Of a stretch of DNA of 64,000 nt, positions 41,291 through 51,057 are shown piece after piece. Location of the stretch: contig JADKHS010000016.1 in assembly GCA_016721605.1 (NCBI GenBank), positions 8,443 through 72,442 on the forward strand, given 5' to 3'. The translations under genes and the position numbers were made by a program. The notes beneath the pieces were generated by a model. That model had not been told where the DNA came from. It did not search any database and saw only the letters and a list, made by a program, of their open reading frames with translations. The DNA is from Nitrosomonadales bacterium. Lineage in GTDB: Bacteria; Pseudomonadota; Gammaproteobacteria; Burkholderiales; Gallionellaceae. The stretch's first letter is position 1. Each line of letters begins with the position of its first letter.

Positions 41291-41805
41291 CGGGGAGAGC
41301 TTAATCACTACGCAAACCATTCACAATTGTCATTGCTGGCATAGCTTGTACAAGCGCAGCCTCATCATCAATCAAACCGGAGGCATGATTAATCTTACCG
41401 ATAACCAAATTATTCTTCTGACCTATTCGGTCAAAACCATACCATCTGGGGGAACTGACTCCAGTCGCATAGTTTACTTCTTAAGTAAACCCACACTCAA
41501 TAAGTTAAATTGTTGCAAATTCAGTATAGTTTAGACATCCCCGCAGTAAAGATAGATGTACTACTTACACAGTATTACTAAGGTCAGATTGATCACGGCT
41601 GTGCAACGGAAAACTTTAGGAGCATCCGCAAAAGTATAAAATAGTTCAAATACACAGTCTACCGCCACATAATACGTTGGAGTCAACAATAACTCCCAAG
41701 AAACAGATTGTTACACTGAAAAATTCATAAAGCTACAACATGCTTAGTTATGGTCAAAGTGAGGTACGCTGTAAAAATAAAGTCCGACATTTCTGTCACA
41801 TACTG
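41291..41805. other. Non-coding stretch with no recognisable gene
   Basis: No supported frame on either strand; several short open frames lack ribosome sites and family features. It lies between an HPt relic and an IS3 fragment, so it is probably decayed sequence. Confidence 0.45.
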
Positions 41806-41885
41806 GAAACGGAAGACTGAATAAATCGGATACCCAGAAGGATTTCACGCGGGAATTTCGAGAGCAGACAGTCCCTGCAAAACCA
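41806..41885 (+). mobile_element. IS3-family orfA fragment 1
   Basis: This 80-base stretch is closely similar to the start of the IS3 remnant at 44630-44705, sharing CGGATACCCAGAAGGATTT and GGAATTTCG. The encoded RIPRRI...REFREQ pattern is the N-terminus of an IS3-family OrfA, but it is out of frame and ends after about 25 codons. Confidence 0.6.
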
Positions 41886-42153
41886 AACTATGGCACGTCA
41901 AGTTACCCAAAATTTAAACTATGTAGTGACGGGATCTATAATAATATTGACACAAGAGTTTCTTTCTGTACGATTTGCAAGACAGCCAAATGCACACGAT
42001 TCGAACACCGGGCTTTAGGGAAAATAAGCGGAAGGGAATTTTTACAGTTACGATAATTGTTAGCGCTGCTTGCTATCGGTCAGCCAGCCCTCCCCGTCTA
42101 CGAGAGAGGGCTACATCTGAGGTGCTGGCCATTTACCTGATCCTTCTTATAGC

Positions 42154-42408
42154 TTATGCACCATCTGTTGACCGGTGCGAATCACGGTATTTAAATTTCA
42201 GATCTTCTTTTTTCATAGGCTCACTAGGGTGAACAACCCCCTCCGCCTCTGACCCAAGAACAGCTTGTTTTTTGCCATGCTCATCATACGTTTCATAGTA
42301 ATTAACGTGCGTTGGAGTTGATGTGCCGCCTTCGTTAGAAGCGCGCGCTAATGTGGCCCCTAATACAACACAGGAAACAATAGCAAGATTCACAATTATT
42401 TTATTCAT
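42154..42408 (-). CDS. Small secreted protein of unknown function
   Basis: The 84-residue product has a clear signal peptide (MNKIIVNLAIVSCVVLGATL, cut after ARA). A short polar mature part follows (HVNYYETYDEHGKKQAV...PSEPMKKEDLKFKYRD). The ATG has an AGGAG site seven bases upstream. No family is recognised. Its mature length (about 60 residues), charge and lack of cysteines suggest a small periplasmic protein. It stands alone between IS3 debris and the doxX/buf genes. Confidence 0.65.
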   Translation of the reverse strand: MNKIIVNLAIVSCVVLGATLARASNEGGTSTPTHVNYYETYDEHGKKQAVLGSEAEGVVHPSEPMKKEDLKFKYRDSHRSTDGA

Positions 42409-42553
42409 GATTAACTCCTATATAAAATTTATGAGAATGGTTGAGTAGGTGCGAAAACTACCGCTTGCCTACGAGTTAATAATAGGGTGACAGGTATCAA
42501 AAGTGAATAAGCAAATTCCTATTTTTTGCTTGGCGGGTTCCACCATTGAATAA

Positions 42554-42578
42554 GGCGGATTCAACTCTGAAGTGCAAC
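42554..42578 (-). repeat. Interspersed repeat, partial copy C
   Basis: On the minus strand GTTGCACTTCAGAGTTGAATCCGCC matches the terminal block of copy B at about 20 of 25 positions. Only this end block is present, in opposite orientation to copies A and B. The rest of 42409-42751 shows no gene. Confidence 0.5.
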
Positions 42579-42751
42579 TTTTGTAAGCGAATTTAGGTGG
42601 CGAGTTGCGTTAATATCAGAACCACTTAAACGACGGCTTTCTGGCCATTTAAATGAGGCTTATCGCAAAGTCTACGTAGATACGGCAGTCGCCTTGCTCA
42701 TCGGCGGTCGCTAGTGCGTACTTAGCAAGTGTCAGATGCACCTAAACTAAA

Positions 42752-43198
42752 TTATCGCAATCGTTTTTCCAACCATGCATCAACCGACCAGTTGCCGCGA
42801 CTCAATACCAGCAATACGCCAAGCAAAATGCCCCAAGACAAGTGCTGATTGATACCCGCATCGCTTAAATCAGCATACGAAATGACCGCGACACCATTGA
42901 GGATGAATAACCCGGCAGCGGCAAATCGCCCGAACAACCCCAATACAAGCAGCACAGACAGCCCTAGCTCCGCACTGGCCGCCATTGATGCCGCCACCTC
43001 AGGTGGCAGTAGTGGCACATCATAGACATCGCTGAACAAGTACAGCGTGCTGTCCCAGCTTTGCACCTTAGTCAGGCCGGATTTGAAGAAAATACTCGCA
43101 AGATATAGCCTCAGCCCCAGATCAAGCAGAGGCGCCAGATATTCCGGCAGGTGTGACACTTTGTAGTAACACCTTGCCAAGCGTGATAACAGTGTCAT
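42752..43198 (-). CDS. DoxX family membrane protein
   Basis: The 148-residue protein has four predicted membrane helices and the DoxX pattern (LDLGLRLYLASIFFKSGLTKV at the start, AELGLSVLLVLGLFGRFAAAGLF in the middle). DoxX proteins are common last genes of bufferin-type operons (bufA-bufB-bufC-doxX), which is the order seen here. Its start overlaps the bufC stop by four bases. The role is likely linked to redox or metal stress at the membrane; the exact activity is unknown. Confidence 0.88.
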   Translation of the reverse strand: MTLLSRLARCYYKVSHLPEYLAPLLDLGLRLYLASIFFKSGLTKVQSWDSTLYLFSDVYDVPLLPPEVAASMAASAELGLSVLLVLGLFGRFAAAGLFILNGVAVISYADLSDAGINQHLSWGILLGVLLVLSRGNWSVDAWLEKRLR

Positions 43199-43961
43199 GG
43201 CACCGCTCCTAAGCTAAAACTTTCAAAAACGTTTTGTGCAACTAAATTCAGCAGTGCGGCTTGTAAATCAAAATCTGGATAATGCGCTAGCGTGGTGGCA
43301 ATTGCTTCTCCCAGCGGAGTTCCAACCTGTATGCTTTGCAACCATGCAGCATCACCTTCCGTTAGTGCACTGACCACGACAACACCATTTTTGCGGCTGA
43401 TCAAGGCGTTGCTGGCACCACTATTCAGGTCAATCTTAAAGTCACTGGGTGCACCGGGTTGATGGGCATGCCAGATAGTGGCGATCGGGTAGCGGAGCGC
43501 ACCAGTTGACATGCCGGGTGGATGTGCAGGATCAGATCTGGGTATTGTTCAGGCGATACCTGTGCCAGCTTGTCGAGGTTCAGTGTGGCGGCATTGTCTG
43601 CGAAATAAGCACAGTGGCAGGCCCATTCCAGTGCCGCAACATCTGGCAGATAAGGCAGTCCTTGCGCAGGGTCAAAGGCCGCGATAAAGCCTGCCATCTC
43701 CGTGCCATAGTGATGCAGGTTGCCACTGCGCGAAAGATGTTGCCCGATAAATTGTCGCGTCAACAGCCTGAAAAACTCCTTGCCCACGAGTTGCTCAATA
43801 ACCGGATACGCGCCTGCAAGTGCGTCATGCAGATTGCCGCGATAATTGTTGCGATAAACTTCGATGGCGATGGCGACAGAATAATTCTGGTACATCGTGT
43901 CGATTCGCGACGACGGCTCCTCGCCACACGATGGCGCGGGCAAAATCGGATAGGTCGTCAT
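43195..43961 (-). CDS. bufC: BufC-like DUF2063 putative DNA-binding domain protein (frameshifted)
   Basis: The product of about 255 residues belongs to DUF2063, the partner protein of DUF692 (MNIO) enzymes. It contains YSVAIAIEVYRNNYRGNLHDALAGAYPVIEQLVG, HHYGTEMAGF and YLPDVAALEWACHCAYFA, then RYPIATIWHAHQPG. The frame breaks at 43494-43495; one C in the coding strand restores VRSRYPIATIW. In bufferin systems the BufB/BufC pair modifies cysteines of the BufA precursor. Its start overlaps the stop of the bufB remnant (ATGA). Confidence 0.82.
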
Positions 43962-44274
43962 TTAACAGAAGCACGGTATTCCTCCAGCCATTGCTGCGCT
44001 TTTTTCCGCTTCACCCGTTAGTACTGCCAACGCGGATAAATGCGCTCATCTAACGGCGCAGTCAAGCCAGCCCATGCCAACGCCATGCAAGCTGACGGGA
44101 TAGTGGCCGCACCTGGAGGTAAGGGCTGTAGGACTCACCGCCCCCGAAAAATTCTCGTTATGCACTTCCCACCCAGCCGAGCTTGGGCAGTTTCTCCAGC
44201 ACCTCACAATAGTGGGGCGCCCGCAAACCCGATACCGGCGGTACACGGTAACAATCGCTTGCGGGCTTTCCCAT
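43958..44274 (-). pseudogene. bufB: Remnant of a BufB (DUF692/MNIO) enzyme gene with a large internal deletion
   Basis: The 5' part still reads MGKPASDCYRVPPVSGLRAPHY and then, in shifted frames, EVLEKLPKLG, WEVHNENFSG and YPVSLHGVGMG, the N-terminal block of DUF692. The 3' part reads KKAQQWLEEYRASVK, a plausible C-terminus. Only about 317 bases remain, against roughly 850 in intact members, so the catalytic iron-binding core is gone. Start overlaps the bufA stop (TAATG) and stop overlaps the bufC start (ATGA), so the operon joints are preserved while the middle is lost. Confidence 0.75.
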
Positions 44275-44533
44275 TACATGGTTTTTAGGGTGCCACCAGC
44301 AATCTTGTCACAAGTGCCTTTGGGTACGGCGATGAAGTCTTGAGCATCATTGTTTTTAGTGGCTTGGCCCGCACAGGAATGCGCGCTCTTGTTACTGGAG
44401 CAGTCATTCTTGCCTGCCTTAGCGATTCCAAAACATTGTTCCATATCCGTTTTTTTGCCTGCGGCACTGGCATTACTGGCCAGGTCAAGTGCTAGCAACT
44501 ACCGATTGCTGATAAGATTTGACGGTTGTTCAT
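44274..44533 (-). CDS. bufA: BufA-type DUF2282 bufferin precursor peptide (frameshift in signal region)
   Basis: The small cysteine-containing protein matches BufA1/DUF2282: EQCFGIAKAGKNDCS, SAHSCAGQA and VPKGTCDKIAGG give four cysteines in the usual spacing. From the ATG at 44533 (AAGGA site upstream) the signal peptide MNNRQILSAIGS...LALDLASNASA is restored by one extra T in the coding strand near 44497. That gives about 86 residues. Bufferins are ribosomal peptides that bind copper after modification of their cysteines by BufB/BufC. Here the modifying BufB gene is deleted, so a modified product is doubtful. Confidence 0.82.
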
Positions 44534-44563
44534 AGTAAAATTCCTTTTGTTGGTGGATAAACT

Positions 44564-44580
44564 AGGAGATCTTGTCTCCT
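44564..44580. promoter_or_regulatory. Inverted repeat upstream of bufA
   Basis: AGGAGA and TCTCCT form a perfect six-base inverted repeat around TCTTG, 31 bases upstream of the bufA start. It may be an operator in the buf promoter; no regulator is identified. Confidence 0.3.
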
Positions 44581-44644
44581 GGTTCGTTGGTCGGAAAATG
44601 ACAGATTTTCTTACAACTCACTAATGATGAAATGGAAGACAGAA

Positions 44645-45045
44645 ATGGAACGGATACCCAGAAGGATTTACACGCAGGAATTTCGGGCGCAGGCGATACG
44701 TCTGCGTGCGGTATGGGTTGATGATACCTACAGACTCGGCCATTACATAGTACGATTTGTTATACCCGCGAAGGCCGGAATCCGGATGTCCTAATCAATC
44801 TATTTGATGACCGGCTCTATAAAGTGGCAAGACGACTGTCATTGCCAGGAGGGACGTTGAAGAACTGGGTTTACACAGACCGAAAAGGCAAGCTGGGTGA
44901 AGTTGGCAAAACTCGAATCGGCTACCTGTCACCCGCTGCCTTCACACAGCAATATTATGAAATCTGCTCGTTGCTTAACTCGTTGGACTCTATGATTGCC
45001 AACCGGCCTCAACCAATACCCAAGACGGCATTATTGTCGTTTTAG
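44645..45045 (+). mobile_element. IS3-family remnant (orfA start fused to orfB end, with an inserted repeat)
   Basis: From 44645 the sequence encodes MERIPRRIYTQEFRAQAIRLRAV, the N-terminus of an IS3-family OrfA. It is followed by unrelated bases with a TACCCGCGAAGGCCGGAATCC palindrome-like repeat (44761-44782). Then ARRLSLPGGTLKNWVYTDRKGKLGEVGKT continues OrfA and RIGYLSPAAFTQQYYE is the C-terminus of OrfB. The central catalytic region is missing, so it is a dead element. A second OrfA fragment is at 41806-41885. Confidence 0.78.
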
Positions 45046-45077
45046 TTCAATAATAATTAAAAATTATGTACCCTATT

Positions 45078-45102
45078 TTTTGAACCGCTCCTTCCGCTCA
45101 TC
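45078..45102 (+). repeat. 25-bp direct repeat, copy 1
   Basis: TTTTGAACCGCTCCTTCCGC plus TCATC is repeated exactly at 45148-45172, 70 bases away. The second copy is the coding end of the outer-membrane efflux gene, so this copy is a duplicated gene end outside the gene. Confidence 0.75.
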
Positions 45103-45144
45103 CAACTACCTTTGACTTCATCGTCTCGCGCTTCGCCATTGAAA

Positions 45145-46600
45145 CTATTTTGAACCGCTCCTTCCGCTCATCACTACTGCCAACTCCACCGAGTGATTTA
45201 TAAGATCCACCATTGCATCAATTTGTTTTTGTTTCGTTTCAATTAGATCTTTTTTGGCATCCAAGGTATCCCTTTGCGCCAGTAGTACATCGAGGTAGTC
45301 CACACGGGCAGATTTGAATAGCTGATTAGCGACATCAATTGATTGGGCGAGCGCTTCCACTTGGCTTGTCTTAAGCTGATAGTTTTTGTCGAGGTTATCG
45401 ATGTTTGAAATTTGATTCGCTACTTCAGTATAAGCTTTAATAATACTTTGCTCATACTCATAAGCCGCCTGAATCTGCTTGGCATTGGCGTTTTTATATT
45501 CCGCTATGATGGCATTCTTATTGACCAGTGGTGCCACTAATTCTCCGGCAATAGTGGCCGCCAATGACTCTGGGGTATTGATCAGGTACTTAAGTGCAAA
45601 AGCCTCAAACCCTATTCCAGCGTTTATGCTAAAGGAGGGATAGAAATTTGCCCTAGCCACCTTTATATTTAATGCCGCTGCCGCTAGCTCAAGCTCCGCT
45701 TGCCTAATATCAGGCCTGTTTTGTAGCAATTGTGACGGAATGCCCGTCTTAAGCACTTTGGGTTTTAACTCCATAAAACCACTAGAAGCACGCTGGATAG
45801 GCTGTGGCGTTCTCCCTAACAAGAAGTTTATCCGGTTTTCAACAACAGTAATATGCTGATTTAATTCGTATACTTTGCTTTTGTTTTTTGCCACTTCCGC
45901 TTCATAACGTCTGACGGCAAGTGCAGTTGTTCTTGCACAAACAGTAGTTGCTTGACCATCTCCAAACCATTTTGCTGGATACTAATATTTTGCTCTAAAT
46001 TCTTAAGCTGGTTATCCAAGGCAAGCAGTTCATAGTACGAATGGGCAACTTCAGCGACCAGGTTGGTCACTAAAAAATTTTTACCTTCTTGTGATGCCAT
46101 ATACTCGAGAACAGCGACCTGTTTCGCATTCCTCAATTTTTTCCATACGTCTATCTCCCAGCTTGAGATTAGCCCAAAGTGAAAATCCCTGCACGTAGGG
46201 GAAGGCTGACCATTGGCTTTTGGCAGATTAGCTTCAACAGCGCCATTGCGCGTAAACTCGCCTTTCTGTCCCCGCCCGCCCCAGCACCAACATTTACAAA
46301 TGGCAAATATTGGCCTCTACGCGCTTGAATTTCATTCTGTGCAACACTGATGCGCTGCATCATGATATTAATTTCTTTATTGTTAACAACAGCTATATCT
46401 ATCAAACTTAATAAGTTAGGGTCATCGAAAAAGTCTTTCCATTTGATACTCGCCGTATTGGTCTTTTCCGAAACGCCCGACTTATAACCAGTAGGAAGAC
46501 GCGTGTCTTCTTTTTTGATTAGTAGTTCAGGCGTACCACAGGCTTGCAACATCAACCCCAACACGCCTAAAACCATAAGCTGAAATGTTTTAGTTTTCAT
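45145..46600 (-). CDS. NodT-family outer-membrane efflux lipoprotein (two or more frameshifts)
   Basis: The product of about 485 residues is a TolC/OprM-like channel. It has a lipoprotein signal (LMVLGVLGLMLQACG), IDIAVVNNKEINIMMQRISVAQ, SWEIDVWKKLRNA, QNRPDIRQAELELAAAALNI, and a VLLAQRDTLDAKKDLIETKQK helix pair. Frames change around 46170-46260 and near 45890. It closes a tripartite pump with the preceding RND gene, with which it overlaps by 11 bases (start 46600). The adaptor and pump are intact, so damage to the channel gene alone may be sequencing error. Confidence 0.83.
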
Positions 46601-49600
46601 TATCATTTGGGCCGTAGTGATAAGTTTCGGTTAGAGGATCAAGGTCTTCATGTTGAATTAATTTTTTGCCTTCTATCATTTTGGCAAACAAATAATAAAG
46701 CCCTGGAATAATGATGACTCCAAACACGGTACCGAAAAGCATCCCACCCAGTGCTGAGGTACCAATCGTCCTGTTGCCGACTGCTCCCGCCCCCGTAGCC
46801 ATCGCTAACGGTACCAGCCCGGCTATAAAGGCAAAGGAAGTCATCAAAATCGGGCGAAAGCGCTCTTTTGCACCCGCAATCGTCGCTTCTAAAACAGTCA
46901 TGCCTTGGGTTTGCTTCTGTGTTGCAAATTCGACAATCAATACCGCATTTTTGCCAAGCAAACCAATTAACATAATCATTCCCAATTGCGAGTAGACATC
47001 ATTGGCGAGCCCTAATCCTTTTAACAATAAAAAAGCACCGAAAATACCCGGGGGCAGCGAACATAGCACGACCAAAGGCAAAACAAAGCTTTCGTATTGT
47101 GCGGCTAACACCAGGTAGACAAACATGATAACGATCGCGAAGATCAGCAATGCTTCATTACCCCGGAGGGCTTCGTCAAATGACAAGCCTTCCCAGGCAA
47201 GGTCAAAACCCTGCGGCAAAGTAGCTTTCGCAACCTCTTCAACTGCCTTGATGGCCGCGCCAGTGGTATAACCCGTTGCGGGCTCGGCGCGGATCGCCGC
47301 CGAGTTATAGAGGTTGTAACGCGTGATCTCGTTGGGCCCCTGCTTTTTCACCATAGTCATAAAGGCGGAGTACGGCACCATTTCGCCTTTATCATTTTTC
47401 ACAAAATATTTCAACACATCCTCAGGAGAACGCCGGAATTCTGGCAAGGCCTGGGCGTAGACTTTAAAAAAGTTATTGAAGCGAATAAAACCCTGCTCAT
47501 AGGTACTGCCGATCATGATGTCCAAGTGATTCATCGCTTTTTCGACGGTAACTCCTTTTTGCATGGCAAGTTTACTGTCGATAACCAGTTCGTATTGCGG
47601 ATAATTAGCCGCATAAAAAGTAAATAAGCCGGTAAGTTCCTTACGTTTACGCATCGCGTCCATAAACGCTTGGTTAATTTTATCGAACTCGAAATAATCT
47701 GTGTCTAATGTCTTGTCCAATAAGCGAAACGCCAAACCCGACGCCGCTCCGTATCCTGGCACTGCCGGAGGTTGAAAAAACTCGATGATCGCGCCCAAGT
47801 TATGGGTTTTTTCCTCCAACTCGTGGATAACATTTTGTACCGAGTTTTTTCGTTGCGACCAATCTTTCAGGTTGATAATACTGGTGCCTGCATTCGATCC
47901 GCGGCCTTCAGTGAGTATTTCGTAGCCGGCTAAGGAAGAAACCGATTGTACGCCTTCGATTTTTGATGCTATCACTTCCAGTTGCCGTGCCACTCTGTTG
48001 GTCACTTCGATGGTTGAACCGGGCGGTGTTTGGATAATCGCATAAATCATGCTTTGGTCTTCGCCGGGAATAAAGCCGGAAGGCAAGGTTTTATCAATCA
48101 TAAAAACACCGAAGCCAAACCCGGCCAATACCAAAAACGTGACCATACGCCGGGTGACCGTGACATTCAGCAATTTAATGTAACGTCCGGTGACCTTTTC
48201 GAAAATAGAGTTAAAGCCATCGATGAAAAGGCTGATTGGATTTTTCCGTTTCGGCTGGTCGTGGGTGTTTTTAAGTATCATGGCACACAATACCGGGGCC
48301 AGCGATAAAGCCACGACTGCTGAAATAATGATCGACGACGCCATCGCAATAGCGAACTGTCGATAAAACACCCCTACCGGCCCTGGCATAAACGCAATAG
48401 GGATGAACACCGACACCATGACCAATGTAATCGCAATAATTGCGCCACCGATTTCCCCCAATACTTTTCGGGATGCCTCATAGGGACTGCAATTCTCGGC
48501 TGCCATTTTTGCATGCACAGCTTCTACCACCACAATGGCATCATCAACCACAATACCGATAGACAACACTAAGGCAAACAAGGTAATCAGGTTGATGGAA
48601 AGCCCGAACGCAGACATAACGGCGAATGCACCGACCAGCGAAACCGGTACTGCCAGAACCGGAATTAAGGTAGAACGCCAATCACCGAGGAAAATAAAGA
48701 CCACCAAGGAGACCAATATGAAGGCTTCAACCAAGGTGTGCAGCACTTTTTCGATGGACGCATCAACGAAACGAGACACATCGTAATTAATTTCGTATTC
48801 CATGCCTTCCGGGAAGGACTTTTTCATTTCTGCCAGCTTTTCCTTCACATTCTCTATGACCTTTTGGGCATTCGTGCCGTAGTTTTGCTTAAGCACGATG
48901 GACGCCGAAGGGTACCCGTCTTTATCAGAGAAAATATTATAAAACTCGCTGTTTAGATCGACCTTGGCAATGTCTTTAATACGCAGAATCTCACCTGTCG
49001 GGGTAGACCGGATAATAATATCTCCATATTCTTCTGGCTTATTGAAACGTCCTTTATAGACCAGCACATACTCTTTGGACTGGGCGGCCATGCCTGTGCT
49101 TTGGCCCAGTCGGCCAGGACGTCCGATAATGCTTTGATTCCCGATGGCCTCCATCACCTCCTCTGACGAGACGCTATAGGCCCGCATCCGTTCCGGATTC
49201 AGCCAAATCCGCATCGCATATTGGCGGGCACCCAATATAGATGCTTGGGCGATTCCAGTAATGCGCTGAATTTCCGGAATAACACTGACGTAGGCATAAT
49301 TGAATAAAAGGTTCTGATCGGCGTTTTTGTCTTTACTGAAGAGGTTGACATACATGAGCATGCTGGGCTGGACGAAGTTCACGATCACACCTTCTAACTG
49401 CACCAGTGTGGGCAGTCTGCTCATCATCTGATCCACGCGCGTCTTTACGTTAACCATCGCGACATTGGGATCGACGCCTAAATTGAAATACACTTGAATG
49501 GTCGCTTCGCCAGCGCTGGTTGCATCCGAAGTGATGTATTTCATGCCGGGCACGCCATTGATAGCGCGCTCTAACATAATCAGGGACGATTTCACCAGTA

Positions 49601-49766
49601 CATCGGCGCTGGAACCGGGAAACGATATCGAAACCGTGACCCGTGGCGGCGCAATATCTGGAAACTGGGAAATGGGCAATGATTTCATTGCCACAAACCC
49701 CAAAAATAGGAACATTAGCGATAACACGATCGCCATCACGGGTCTTCTGAGAAAAATATTAAACAT
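46590..49766 (-). CDS. RND efflux pump inner-membrane transporter (HAE-1 family)
   Basis: The intact 1058-residue protein begins MFNIFLRRPVMAIVLSLM. It shows 12 membrane helices and two large periplasmic loops, the proton-relay pair in GIVVDDAIVVVEAV (fourth helix), and a C-terminal half with GLLGKNAVLIVEFA. It belongs to the AcrB/MexF-like hydrophobe-amphiphile exporters that pump drugs, solvents or toxic metabolites out with protons. Substrate cannot be read from the sequence. It sits between the adaptor and outer-membrane genes, and a divergent LysR regulator resembles the MexT arrangement. Confidence 0.95.
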   Translation of the reverse strand: MFNIFLRRPVMAIVLSLMFLFLGFVAMKSLPISQFPDIAPPRVTVSISFPGSSADVLVKSSLIMLERAINGVPGMKYITSDATSAGEATIQVYFNLGVDPNVAMVNVKTRVDQMMSRLPTLVQLEGVIVNFVQPSMLMYVNLFSKDKNADQNLLFNYAYVSVIPEIQRITGIAQASILGARQYAMRIWLNPERMRAYSVSSEEVMEAIGNQSIIGRPGRLGQSTGMAAQSKEYVLVYKGRFNKPEEYGDIIIRSTPTGEILRIKDIAKVDLNSEFYNIFSDKDGYPSASIVLKQNYGTNAQKVIENVKEKLAEMKKSFPEGMEYEINYDVSRFVDASIEKVLHTLVEAFILVSLVVFIFLGDWRSTLIPVLAVPVSLVGAFAVMSAFGLSINLITLFALVLSIGIVVDDAIVVVEAVHAKMAAENCSPYEASRKVLGEIGGAIIAITLVMVSVFIPIAFMPGPVGVFYRQFAIAMASSIIISAVVALSLAPVLCAMILKNTHDQPKRKNPISLFIDGFNSIFEKVTGRYIKLLNVTVTRRMVTFLVLAGFGFGVFMIDKTLPSGFIPGEDQSMIYAIIQTPPGSTIEVTNRVARQLEVIASKIEGVQSVSSLAGYEILTEGRGSNAGTSIINLKDWSQRKNSVQNVIHELEEKTHNLGAIIEFFQPPAVPGYGAASGLAFRLLDKTLDTDYFEFDKINQAFMDAMRKRKELTGLFTFYAANYPQYELVIDSKLAMQKGVTVEKAMNHLDIMIGSTYEQGFIRFNNFFKVYAQALPEFRRSPEDVLKYFVKNDKGEMVPYSAFMTMVKKQGPNEITRYNLYNSAAIRAEPATGYTTGAAIKAVEEVAKATLPQGFDLAWEGLSFDEALRGNEALLIFAIVIMFVYLVLAAQYESFVLPLVVLCSLPPGIFGAFLLLKGLGLANDVYSQLGMIMLIGLLGKNAVLIVEFATQKQTQGMTVLEATIAGAKERFRPILMTSFAFIAGLVPLAMATGAGAVGNRTIGTSALGGMLFGTVFGVIIIPGLYYLFAKMIEGKKLIQHEDLDPLTETYHYGPNDNEN

Positions 49767-49786
49767 GGTTTAATCCTGACTAAAGG

Positions 49787-50878
49787 TTACTCGGTATACA
49801 ATTTCTTCAACTCTGAGCGAACCTTTTGCGGTGGCCTTAAATCGATCGTCACCTTCTCTCCAGGACGAACTTTGCGAATACCCTCGAGCAAAATCCTGTC
49901 ACTATCATTCACGCCATCTTTAACAATAAACAGTTGTGGCAATTCGGCCTCTATATGAATAAGCCTTTGCTCCACTTTTTCTTCTTTGTTGACGACGTAG
50001 ACATAGGTTTTATCCATGATTTCGAACGTCGCTTTTTGGGGAATGAGCATGGCATTTGGATAAGGCTTGGCCATTAGGATGGTTCCTGTCTCACCATGCC
50101 TGAGAATTTTGTCCGGGTTAGCGAACAAGGCACGGAATTGGATATTCCCGGAGGTATTATTAAAGTCACCTACAATTGCCTCAATGACACCCTTTTGATT
50201 GAAAATCTCGCCATCTGCCATTTTTAGCTGCACGGTTTCACCGATTTTGTCTTTTTTTTGCGTCTTAAAATCTAGGTATTGGGCTTCTGGGACGTTGAAA
50301 TAGACCCACAATTGGCTGACGTCAGACAGTGTCGTCAACAACGCACCTTCATCGAGAAGGCTGCCGATCCTAACAACTAAATGATCCATAATCCCTTCAA
50401 AAGGTGCTTTGATATCGGTGAAACCTAAGCGGGTTTCCGCCATTTTCACTTCCGCCTTGGCCTTATCTAATTTTGCTTTGGCCAAAGCCAATTCATTGGC
50501 CGATACGATATTCTTATCAGCCAGACCCTTGGTATTAAGGTATTCGATGTTCGTTTTTTGCGCTTCGGCTTGCGTTTTTAAAAGTTCTGCCTGATAAATA
50601 TTGGGCATAATTTTAAACATGGGCTGTCCCTTTTTTATCAATTGCCCTTCATCCACAAAAATATCCTGTAAGTAGCCCTTTTCCAAAGAGCGGACTTCAA
50701 TATGCCTGATGGCATGAATCTGAGAGACATAGCCTTTCATGAGAGAAACATCTTCACGGAACGGTGTAGTTGCCGCATATTTAGGCATCTCTTCATGTGT
50801 CTCGGTTTTTGCCTGATGACATCCATTCAATAATAGGATGGCGATTAAGCCTAGAACTACGGATGATTTAGTAATCAT
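49787..50878 (-). CDS. RND efflux periplasmic adaptor lipoprotein
   Basis: The start at 50878 gives 363 residues opening with a lipoprotein signal (VVLGLIAILLLNGCHQ). The HlyD/MFP fold follows: biotinyl-lipoyl-like EVRSLEKGYLQDIFVDEGQLIKKGQP, a coiled-coil hairpin (KTQAEAQKTNIEYLNTKGLADKNIV), and FTDIKAPFEGIMDHLVVRIG. It links the pump to the outer-membrane channel. An in-frame upstream start at 50908 would place extra residues ahead of the signal and is less likely. The frame is intact. Confidence 0.93.
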   Translation of the reverse strand: MITKSSVVLGLIAILLLNGCHQAKTETHEEMPKYAATTPFREDVSLMKGYVSQIHAIRHIEVRSLEKGYLQDIFVDEGQLIKKGQPMFKIMPNIYQAELLKTQAEAQKTNIEYLNTKGLADKNIVSANELALAKAKLDKAKAEVKMAETRLGFTDIKAPFEGIMDHLVVRIGSLLDEGALLTTLSDVSQLWVYFNVPEAQYLDFKTQKKDKIGETVQLKMADGEIFNQKGVIEAIVGDFNNTSGNIQFRALFANPDKILRHGETGTILMAKPYPNAMLIPQKATFEIMDKTYVYVVNKEEKVEQRLIHIEAELPQLFIVKDGVNDSDRILLEGIRKVRPGEKVTIDLRPPQKVRSELKKLYTE

Positions 50879-51057
50879 TTTTATGGCCTTTACGTTGCAA
50901 GGGAGCAAAGTATTTTGTTAAGGGAATTAGTCTTTGACGATGGGTTACAAACCCTATTCCACGACACCCATGTTAAGCACGAATGTAAGTTATGAGTGTG
51001 GTATTAGACAAACGATTTTTATTGGACTTTAATATCGATATATCCGATACTAAATTT

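Noticed and set aside
41960..42060. GTTCGAATC-like tRNA T-arm on the minus strand
   Set aside because: The flanking bases do not form a T stem and no cloverleaf could be drawn.
41975..42232. Plus-strand frame of 85 codons
   Set aside because: It overlaps the small secreted gene on the other strand, which has a strong ribosome site and signal peptide.
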